Shown here: positions 28,794 to 36,299 of the stretch, in pieces
Position numbering within the stretch: the stretch's first letter is position 1
How the letters are laid out: each line of letters starts with the position of its first letter
Assembly: GCA_030066155.1 (NCBI GenBank)
Contig: JASJCE010000020.1
Location: 1 to 36,299, forward strand
Length of the DNA: 36,299 nucleotides
Direction: 5' to 3'
Source of the DNA: Desulfobacterales bacterium
Lineage (GTDB): Bacteria > Desulfobacterota > Desulfobacteria > Desulfobacterales > JAFDCJ01
The notes under the pieces: generated by a model
The model's input: the letters and a program-made list of their open reading frames with translations, nothing else
Told to the model about the DNA's origin: nothing
Database searches by the model: none
Translations under genes and position numbers: made by a program

Positions 28794-28852
28794 CAGAGGA
28801 CAGACGACAGAGGACAGAATTCTGATCTCTGTCTTCTGTCGTCTGTCCTCTG
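28794..28852. repeat. CAGAGGACAGA word-repeat hairpin in the nrdR-ribD gap, ~15 nt upstream of the ribD start
   Basis: cagaggacagacgacagaggacagaattctgatctctgtcttctgtcgtctgtcctctg: near-perfect ~25-bp stem. Confidence 0.88.
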
Positions 28853-28935
28853 TCTTCCGTCATCTGCCTGCCGCGGCGTAGCTCGACGTGTCGAGTCGTA
28901 GCTGAAAGCGAAGCCTGAAGAGCGAAGACGGGTCC

Positions 28936-29427
28936 TCAGCTATCTGCCTCCTGCCCTCTATCCTCTGTATTCTCGTTGCCGCTCAGAAGACTTTTCAACT
29001 CCGAAACAAAATCATTTACATCCTTGAATTCCCGGTATACGGAAGCAAATCGAACATAGGCCACATCATCCAGTTCGTGGAGTTTAATCATGATTTTTTC
29101 TCCAACAACGGAGGCCGAAAGCTCCTTTTCACCCATTTCACGCAAGTCACGTTCCAGGTCATCAATAAATTCTTCGATAATATTCATACTGATGTCGCGT
29201 TTTTGACACGCTTTTTGAATTCCGCTGCGAACTTTCTCCCGATTAAAAACCTCCCGGCGACCATCTTTCTTGATAATCATAATCGGGATTTCTTCAATGT
29301 GTTCGTAGGTGGTGAAGCGACGGCTGCAATCGATACATTCCCTGCGTCGACGGATCACACTCGCATCCTTGCTTAACCTGGAATCAATAACCTTGTTGTC
29401 AATCTCCCCGCAAAAAGGACATTTCAT
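28936..29427 (-). CDS. nrdR: Transcriptional repressor NrdR
   Basis: [42 protein letters not shown]: Zn ribbon plus ATP cone. Confidence 0.97.
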   Translation of the reverse strand: MKCPFCGEIDNKVIDSRLSKDASVIRRRRECIDCSRRFTTYEHIEEIPIMIIKKDGRREVFNREKVRSGIQKACQKRDISMNIIEEFIDDLERDLREMGEKELSASVVGEKIMIKLHELDDVAYVRFASVYREFKDVNDFVSELKSLLSGNENTEDRGQEADS

Positions 29428-29618
29428 CTGCGTTCCTCTCGCCTGTCGAAGTCTGTTTGTTGTCAGCCAGCGGATTCTGCGTCGTAGCGGACGGCCTTAA
29501 TAATTGTAAGCTCCGATAATATATACCAATTCCAATAACCGCAAGTAAAAAATGGCTGGGCATCAAGGTCGGAAGCGGAACGGTGGCAGGTATGCAGGAA
29601 ACGACTGAAAATTACAAA

Positions 29619-30860
29619 TCAGGATTTGTATTTTGACAGAATCAAGGTTCCATTGGTACCGCCGAAACCAAAAGAGTTGGTCATTGCATTCTCAACCTTG
29701 GCCTCGCGAGCGGTATTGGGGACATAATCCAGGTCGCACTCCTCGTCCTGATTCTCATAATTGATGGTCGGAGGGATCAAGTCGTGGTAAACCGTCAGAG
29801 CCGTGAAAACCGTCTCCACTCCACCGGCGCCGCCCAGCAGATGGCCGGTCATTGACTTGGTTGAACTGACGGCCAAGGAATACGCATAATCCTTGAAAAC
29901 GGATTTGATGGCACGGGTTTCATAGAGATCGTTTAATTCAGTGGAAGTGCCATGGGCATTGATGTAGTCAATTTCGTCTGCTTCGAAACCGGCATCCTCG
30001 ATGGCGGCCTGCATGCAGCGGACGGCACCATTGCCGTCCGGAGGCGGTGAGGTCATGTGATATCCATCGCCGGTCATACCGTAGCCGGTAACTTCGGCAT
30101 AGATTCTGGCATCCCGGGCGAGAGCGTGGTCAAGGGCCTCTAAAATTAATATACCACCGCCTTCTCCCACGACAAAACCATCCCGGTCGCGGTCAAATGG
30201 GCGGGACGCTTTTTCAGGTTCATCGTTACGGGTGGAAAGCGCTTTCATGGAATTAAAGCCGGCCACGCAGGAAGGGCTGATGACGGCCTCGGTGCCGCCC
30301 GTAATCATCGCATCGGCCGCTCCATTCTGGATGAGTTTAAACGAATTGCCAACAGCGTGGGTTCCAGCGGCACAGGCGGTCGCCAGAGAGGAATTCGGAC
30401 CCTTGGCGCCAAAAAGGATAGAGATCATGCCGGGGGCCATGTTGCCAATCATCATGGGGATAAAAAAGGGACTGACCCGCTTGGGTCCCTGATTGGAAAC
30501 CCGCAATACCGTATCTTCCATAAATCTCAACCCGCCAAGACCACAACCGGTTATGGCGCCGATCCGGTATTCATTGGAGCTATCAATAACGAGGCCGGAA
30601 TCATCAATAGCCATGCGGCTCGCCGCCAGGGCAAAAGCGATAAACGGTTCGACCCGTTTGGCATCTTTTTTGGGCATGAAATCCTCAGGGTTAAAATCCT
30701 TGACCTCGGCGGCAATTTTCGTTTGATAGTCAGTCGTGTCAAAACGGGTAATTTCGGCAATGCCGGATTTACCGGCGCACAGAGATTTCCACGTTTGCTC
30801 AACACCGATGCCCACAGGGGTAACAAGCCCCAGACCTGTTATGACAACCCGTCTATTCAA
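29619..30860 (-). CDS. fabF: Beta-ketoacyl-ACP synthase II
   Basis: RRVVITGLGLVTPVG...TACAAGTHAVGNSFKLIQNG...NAHGTSTELND...SFGFGGTNGTLI. TTG start. Confidence 0.97.
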   Translation of the reverse strand: MNRRVVITGLGLVTPVGIGVEQTWKSLCAGKSGIAEITRFDTTDYQTKIAAEVKDFNPEDFMPKKDAKRVEPFIAFALAASRMAIDDSGLVIDSSNEYRIGAITGCGLGGLRFMEDTVLRVSNQGPKRVSPFFIPMMIGNMAPGMISILFGAKGPNSSLATACAAGTHAVGNSFKLIQNGAADAMITGGTEAVISPSCVAGFNSMKALSTRNDEPEKASRPFDRDRDGFVVGEGGGILILEALDHALARDARIYAEVTGYGMTGDGYHMTSPPPDGNGAVRCMQAAIEDAGFEADEIDYINAHGTSTELNDLYETRAIKSVFKDYAYSLAVSSTKSMTGHLLGGAGGVETVFTALTVYHDLIPPTINYENQDEECDLDYVPNTAREAKVENAMTNSFGFGGTNGTLILSKYKS

Positions 30861-31051
30861 ATTTCCTCACTTTCAGCCAGAACTAAAATCCATCTGAGAC
30901 CAACATGCATGTGATCAATAACCGCAAACCGGCAGTGCCAAAGAATGAACGCCTATGCCCATCCTGACGGTCAACCGGTTTGACGCGACCCGGCTGCGTC
31001 ATCATGCCTTGTCAACTCGCCGGACCCAATGCTCCCGGCGAGGCGCCAATT

Positions 31052-31279
31052 CTAATGTTCGTGTACGTAAGCGATGGCGTCTTTGACAGTTGCGATTTTT
31101 TCGGCATCTTCATCCGAAATTTCCACATCGAATTCTTCTTCCATGGACATTATTAATTCGACCAGATCGAGAGAATCCGCCCCCAGGTCATCCACAAAAG
31201 ACGCTTCTGGAACCACTTCTTCCGGATCCACACTCAACTTTTCTGCAATGATCTTCTTAACTTTATCTTCTATCGACAT
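31052..31279 (-). CDS. acpP: Acyl carrier protein
   Basis: [31 protein letters not shown] with the phosphopantetheine Ser motif. Confidence 0.97.
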   Translation of the reverse strand: MSIEDKVKKIIAEKLSVDPEEVVPEASFVDDLGADSLDLVELIMSMEEEFDVEISDEDAEKIATVKDAIAYVHEH

Positions 31280-31385
31280 TCGCCTTGCCTCCTCCCCCGG
31301 ATACCTCCGGAAATAATAGTTGTTGATTATTTTTTGGTTAAATTGGTTTCAATCGTTCTAAACGGACTCGACCCTCACAATCATC

Positions 31386-32132
31386 TCACATATACATGCC
31401 GCCGTTCACCTGTATCACCTGGCCGGTTATGTAAGCTGCTTCATCGGATGCGAGGAAGACAACCGCTGCCGCAATGTCTTCCGGCGTCCCGACCCGACCG
31501 AGTGGTATCTGGCTGATCATCATCTCCTTGGCCTTATCGGCAAGGCCCGTGGTCATATCCGTATCCACATAACCCGGCGCAACCACATTGGCGGTGATAC
31601 CCCGGGATGCCAACTCTTTGGCAACGCCTTTGGTCAGGCCGATGATGCCGGCTTTTGATGCGACGTAATTGGCCTGACCTGGATTCCCGCTCATCCCTAC
31701 CACGGAAGAAACGTTGACAATACGGCCCGATCGCTGCTTCATCATGGTTTTGGTGACTGCTTTTATACAGTTGAAAGTTCCCTTCAGGTTAATATCGAGG
31801 ACATCGTCCCAGTCAGCTGATTTCATCCGGACGATCAGCCCGTCTCGGGTGATGCCCGCGTTGTTGACCAGAACATCGATGCGTCCGGTTTGATCCAGGG
31901 CCCGCCCGACAAATTCGGCAACATCTTTTTCGTCGGCAACATTCACCTGAAGGCTGGTCGCACTTCCGCCGGCTTCGGCCACCAGTCTTTCCGTTTCAAC
32001 CGCAGCCCCGGCCGCCGATGAGTAATTAAAGTAAATTCGGTTTTCGGGTCGGGCAAACGCTTTGCAAATCCCTCTGCCGATTCCCCGGGATCCACCCGTT
32101 ACCAGGATCGTCCGCTTGGCGTCGTCTGTCAT
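31386..32132 (-). CDS. fabG: 3-oxoacyl-ACP reductase
   Basis: ILVTGGSRGIGRGIC...VLVNNAGITRDGLIVRM...YVASKAGIIGLTKGVAKELASRGITANVVAPG. Confidence 0.95.
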   Translation of the reverse strand: MTDDAKRTILVTGGSRGIGRGICKAFARPENRIYFNYSSAAGAAVETERLVAEAGGSATSLQVNVADEKDVAEFVGRALDQTGRIDVLVNNAGITRDGLIVRMKSADWDDVLDINLKGTFNCIKAVTKTMMKQRSGRIVNVSSVVGMSGNPGQANYVASKAGIIGLTKGVAKELASRGITANVVAPGYVDTDMTTGLADKAKEMMISQIPLGRVGTPEDIAAAVVFLASDEAAYITGQVIQVNGGMYM

Positions 32133-32134
32133 TA

Positions 32135-33802
32135 TTACCTCTCAAAAACCATGTCGGCCAGTTGATCCATGTCCGGTATCCGATTGCACATACCGGTTGC
32201 CAACTCGTTGTGGGAAATCTTCGCCAGAAATTCGGCGGTCGCCGCCCCATCGAATTGACCGCTGCCGACGACGATGTCGAGGATTTTGTGGTAAACAACT
32301 TGCGAAACCTCGCCGGCAAAAAGCCTGGCGATAATCTTTAGCTTATCAGCATCGGAATCACCCCGTTCAATAGCCCGGCGGGCTTTGCGTGCCAGGCTGG
32401 CGCCGATCTCGACATGTACCGCCATGTCCGCCAGTGCAAACATAATGATCTGCTGGCGGGTTAGGCGATTGTCATTGACCAGAGAGATGACCTGATTCAA
32501 TGCGTCAGCCGAGAGGGCGTAAGGTCGACAGCCCAGATCAGCAGATTCGGCATGCAGCTGATTCATTTCGTCCCTGATGGACTGATAAAATTCACCTTTT
32601 GTTTTGCGGGTTTTCTTCCAGCGCATGGTACTGATCAGGGTTTGCTGAATTTCGCTGGTGCCTTCGTAAATGCAGGTAATACGAACATCCCGCTTGATCT
32701 TTTCAACCTCATATTCAGCAATGTAGCCATATCCTCCCAGAGCCTGCATGCAATCCTCGGCCGCCTTATTGGCGGTCTCCGTGGCGTACAGTTTGGCAAT
32801 GGAACCTTCAACTTCGAGATCCTGCTCGCCTGCATCCAACCGTTCAGCGACCTCCTCTATGTATGCGTCCACAGCGGTCAGCCGGACCACATGCGGCACA
32901 ATCAATTTGTGTGTGTAGCCCTGCTTTTCGGACAAAGTCGTTTTAAACTGAACTCGTTCTTTGGAGTAAGGAATGGCAATTTCGAGGGCGGCTTCTCCGC
33001 CGCCCAGGGCCATAGCTGCAACCATCAGGCGGGTATAGCCGAAAACCTTGCTGGCCTGTTTGATACCATGCCCCGGGACGCCTCCGATCAGGTTTTTAAC
33101 CGGCACGAATACATCGGTGAAGGTTAGCGGGGAAGTGTTTGAAGCCCGGATGCCATGTTTCTCTTCCCCTTTACCGGCAACATAGCCTTCGGTGCCTTTT
33201 TCCACCACGAAAAAAGTAGCCCCCTCGGGCGTATTGGCCAATACTGTGATGTAATCGGCATACAGACCGGTGGAGATAAACTGCTTGCTGCCGTTTATAA
33301 CATACCCGGTGATCTCTCCGGCATCGTCTGTGATTGGATCGGCCTTGGTTTTGATGGCCACCAGATTGCTGCCGGCATCCGGCTCGGTCACGGCATAAGC
33401 GACCAGGGTGTCGCCTTCGGCTATGCGGCCAAGCCATTTCGCTTTCTGTTCTTCCGTACCACCGACAATCAACGGATCGGCCCCGAGCTGTATGGCAAAA
33501 AAGGCGGTTGTAACCCCCAGACAGATCTTTGCCATTTCACGCGTAATGGCACAGCTGTCCCGGGCACCGCCTCCCATACCACCGTATTCTTCAGGAATCA
33601 TCAACAGCTGCAGCCCGATCTCGGGCCCCAGCATCTCACGAATCGTATCCTCCGGAAAAATCTCGTCTTTGTCATACTCTAGAATTTTATCCTTGGTTAA
33701 AAGCCTTTTTCTAAGCTGACCGATAGTGTCGAGAACCATCTGTCTGGATTCGAAATCCAAACCTGTCAGTTCGTTAGCCCCGGAAGTAAAATCTGCTGCC
33801 AT
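32135..33802 (-). CDS. Acyl-CoA dehydrogenase-family flavoprotein with extended C-terminus
   Basis: IPEEYGGMGGG...YAVTEPDAGSN...GSKQFISTG...MQALGGYGY...CIYEGTSEIQ; catalytic-Glu motif (YEGT) present. Confidence 0.93.
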   Translation of the reverse strand: MAADFTSGANELTGLDFESRQMVLDTIGQLRKRLLTKDKILEYDKDEIFPEDTIREMLGPEIGLQLLMIPEEYGGMGGGARDSCAITREMAKICLGVTTAFFAIQLGADPLIVGGTEEQKAKWLGRIAEGDTLVAYAVTEPDAGSNLVAIKTKADPITDDAGEITGYVINGSKQFISTGLYADYITVLANTPEGATFFVVEKGTEGYVAGKGEEKHGIRASNTSPLTFTDVFVPVKNLIGGVPGHGIKQASKVFGYTRLMVAAMALGGGEAALEIAIPYSKERVQFKTTLSEKQGYTHKLIVPHVVRLTAVDAYIEEVAERLDAGEQDLEVEGSIAKLYATETANKAAEDCMQALGGYGYIAEYEVEKIKRDVRITCIYEGTSEIQQTLISTMRWKKTRKTKGEFYQSIRDEMNQLHAESADLGCRPYALSADALNQVISLVNDNRLTRQQIIMFALADMAVHVEIGASLARKARRAIERGDSDADKLKIIARLFAGEVSQVVYHKILDIVVGSGQFDGAATAEFLAKISHNELATGMCNRIPDMDQLADMVFER

Positions 33803-34086
33803 CTGTCTTTATCCTTGGTTAAATTTCAGCACTCGGATACTGTCATCCGACCGAAGTATCGTTGATATGTTGGTTAATACTGGGATTCCGTCAAAAGTTG
33901 ATTTTTAGAATGGGAAAAGGTGGATATCCTAAAAAGTCATTCGAGACGTCGATTTCATATTCACTTGAAGAATTTTGCAGCATAACCGGAAATAATGGAG
34001 TTGTGCATTTCTGAATCAGCTTGGACTTATTTAAGATTCGGATTCTCACTACTGCGTTGAATAAAGGTTAGAACCATTTCTAACGT

Positions 34087-34269
34087 TTAATTCTCGTCTG
34101 TTGTTACAACAGTGCGACCTCTGTAGGAACCACAACTTGGACAGGCATGATGCGGCAGCGTCGCTTCACCGCATTCAGGACAGGTCGAAAGATTGGGTGC
34201 TGCCGCTTTTTTGTGGGTTCTTCGCTTGTCACGCTTCGATTTCGACGTTTTTCGCTTCGGGACCGCCAT
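34087..34269 (-). CDS. rpmF: 50S ribosomal protein L32 (zinc-ribbon form)
   Basis: [22 protein letters not shown]...[23 protein letters not shown]. Confidence 0.97.
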   Translation of the reverse strand: MAVPKRKTSKSKRDKRRTHKKAAAPNLSTCPECGEATLPHHACPSCGSYRGRTVVTTDEN

Positions 34270-34727
34270 AAGTAATCTCCTAACTATCTAATATATTTAT
34301 AAAATATTGTTTAAAAAGCGCTAACTGAAATGATGCGTTCTAGTAATTTAAATTAAACATAAAGTCAAGCAATTTTCGCACGGTTATTGAAATTTGTATG
34401 CTTGTGCTGTTTTGCCTTCTATGTTATGGAATGGTCCCGTTTGATAGCAAATACTATATTATAACCGATTAATATCATTTGTCAAATTTAATTGGTGCCA
34501 TGGTTTGATGACATTTGTTTTTTTAATAAGTGCAGGATCTTAGGAAAATGGAAACTGCGATAGTGATCCGTAAAATATCCATTATCTCAATAAATCTTTA
34601 CTTAATATTTACTCAAATGAGCTATTTCTAGTAATTCAGAAAAAAAGTTATTTAATATAATTATAATAGCTTATCAAATATTCTGGGAGCCGGGATTAAC
34701 TTTTTATCAAAATAGATAGGCAAAATT

Positions 34728-36149
34728 ATGCAAAAAATTATTACAAGATTTCCCCCCAGCCCGACCGGCTATCTGCACGTCGGCGGCGCTCGAACGGCGT
34801 TGTTCAACTGGTTGTACGCCCGTCACAGCCAGGGCGAATTTATCTTACGCATAGAAGATACGGATATCAAGCGATCGACCCAGGCATCGGTAGATGCTAT
34901 TTTTGAGGCTCTTGAATGGCTTAAGATAGATTGGGACGCGGGGCCTTTTTTTCAATCCCAACGTTTCGACATTTACCGCGAGTATATTCAAAAGTTGATC
35001 GATTCCGGTAACGCCTATCACTGTACTTGCACTCCGGAAGAAATAGAAGCTATGCGACAGAAGGCTATGGCGCGCGGAGATAAACCTCGCTATGACGGTA
35101 CCTGCCGGGAAAAGGGATTGGGCAAAACGCCGGATGCGGTGGTGCGCTTCAAAGTGCCACAAAGGGGAACCACCGTGGTCGAAGACGTCATCAAAGGTAA
35201 TATCGCGTTTCAGAATGATGAGTTGGATGATTTTGTCATCTGCCGCAGTGACGAAACGCCCACCTATAACTTCGTCGTGGTCGTTGATGATATTACCATG
35301 AACATCAACACCATTATCAGAGGCGACGACCACGTGATGAATACACCCAAGCAGATTTTGCTCTATCACGCTCTGGGAAGTCCGCTGCCGACATTTGGTC
35401 ATGTGCCCATGGTGCTCGGCAAGGACAAGGCCCGTCTGAGCAAACGGCACGGGGCCATGTCGGTGACCGCTTACCGCGATATGGGCTATTTGCCCGATGC
35501 CTTCATCAATTATCTGGTTCGGCTCGGCTGGTCCCATGGTGACCAGGAATTCTTTACCCGCGATGAACTTATCCGCGTCTTTGACATAAAAAATATCGGC
35601 CGTTCGGCCGGTGTGTTTGACATCGAGAAACTCCAGGCCATCAATGCCGACCATATCCAGGCTGCCGGTCCAGGCGACCTGGTAGAACCGCTAAAACCGT
35701 TCATGAAAGAACTTGGAATCGAGATAGAAGCTGGTGATTATGTCGATCGCGTCATCAAAACCCTAAAGCCCCGCAGCAAGACCCTGGCCGGCATGGCGGA
35801 TGCGTCCCTGTTCTACTTTAAAAATGACATCGTTTATGAAGAAAAAGCGGCCCGCAAATTCCTGAAACCGGCCGTTCTGGAACCGCTGCGATTGCTGGCC
35901 GAAGGGCTCGCGTCTTCCGCCGATTTTAGCGAAAAAGCCCTCGAAGACGTGTTTAAGTCGGTAATGGATTCAACCGGGTTGAAACTGGGTAAAATCGCCC
36001 AACCGGTGCGCGTCGCGCTGACCGGAAAAACCGCCAGTCCGGGTATTTTCGAAATTATCGCCATCATTGGCAAAGATCGCGTACTGCAGCGCCTGGATAA
36101 GGCAGTTGCGTTTATTGAAGGCAAAGCAGAGTCGACTGGCAGGGGATAA
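34728..36149 (+). CDS. gltX: Glutamyl-tRNA synthetase
   Basis: RFPPSPTGYLHVGGARTALFNWLYAR...LRIEDTD...LSKRHG (KMSKS-like). Confidence 0.97.
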   Translation: MQKIITRFPPSPTGYLHVGGARTALFNWLYARHSQGEFILRIEDTDIKRSTQASVDAIFEALEWLKIDWDAGPFFQSQRFDIYREYIQKLIDSGNAYHCTCTPEEIEAMRQKAMARGDKPRYDGTCREKGLGKTPDAVVRFKVPQRGTTVVEDVIKGNIAFQNDELDDFVICRSDETPTYNFVVVVDDITMNINTIIRGDDHVMNTPKQILLYHALGSPLPTFGHVPMVLGKDKARLSKRHGAMSVTAYRDMGYLPDAFINYLVRLGWSHGDQEFFTRDELIRVFDIKNIGRSAGVFDIEKLQAINADHIQAAGPGDLVEPLKPFMKELGIEIEAGDYVDRVIKTLKPRSKTLAGMADASLFYFKNDIVYEEKAARKFLKPAVLEPLRLLAEGLASSADFSEKALEDVFKSVMDSTGLKLGKIAQPVRVALTGKTASPGIFEIIAIIGKDRVLQRLDKAVAFIEGKAESTGRG

Positions 36150-36186
36150 AAAATAGAAGGTGAGAAGGCGAATGCCGAAAAAAATC

Positions 36187-36215
36187 TTGACCCCATAAAA
36201 AATATTTTGTAATAA
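36187..36215 (+). promoter_or_regulatory. Candidate promoter of the tRNA-Gln gene
   Basis: TTGACC (36187-36192), 17 nt, TAATAA (36210-36215), ~17 nt before the tRNA 5' end. Confidence 0.45.
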
Positions 36216-36232
36216 ATAAGGTTACCAAACAC

Positions 36233-36299
36233 TGAGGGATCGTCTAGCGGCAGGACGACGGGTTCTGGCCCCGTTAACCCAGGTTCGAATCCTGGTCCC
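36233..36299 (+). tRNA. tRNA-Gln (anticodon CUG), truncated at window end
   Basis: tgaggga...acggg-ttctggc-cccgt (anticodon CTG)...ccagg-ttcgaat-cctgg-tccc; the remaining acceptor nucleotides lie beyond 36299. Confidence 0.9.

Noticed and set aside
28780-28935. FMN riboswitch upstream of ribD
   Set aside because: No recognisable RFN conserved helices; the gap is filled by repeat words and a simple hairpin.
34845-35654. 269-aa ORF antisense to gltX
   Set aside because: Shadow ORF; gltX is unambiguous on the plus strand.

Overview
36.3-kb, gene-dense window. Gene content (TusA/DsrE2 sulfur-relay proteins, sigma54 regulators, archaeal-type ProRS, rib and fab clusters) looks like a Desulfobacterota-type (sulfate-reducer-like) chromosome or MAG contig; the taxonomy is inference. 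Recognisable modules: tusA-like/dsrE2-like/marR; pal; a pair of NtrC-like AAA+ genes, one strongly degenerate; a DinG/XPD-type helicase with a Cas4-like nuclease N-terminus; DUF4124; menA and a CPBP protease; TraB family; SPOR-NlpC/P60; purN; trxA behind a perfect consensus sigma70 promoter; bamD; rpmB; rel/spoT; proS; ispG; a protein with two internal repeats; mltF; an MBL hydrolase; nusB-ribH-ribBA-ribE-ribD-nrdR; fabF-acpP-fabG-acyl-CoA dehydrogenase-rpmF; gltX; and a tRNA-Gln(CUG) cut by the window end. The most unusual signal is not a gene. Nearly every longer intergenic gap holds an inverted, quasi-tandem repeat built from short (~7-10 nt) variable words, in at least seven vocabularies (GGACGTT, AGAGGGCA, CAGAGGACAGA, CTGGATA, TTGAATA, TTCAAAATTC, GGGATTAAGGAATT types). 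They cluster at gene 3' ends, and in two genes (the helicase and nrdR) they supply the last codons and the stop. Two copies of one vocabulary also share a conserved ~180-bp core in opposite orientation, so they are copies of one dispersed element. No CRISPR array, transposase or integrase is evident.
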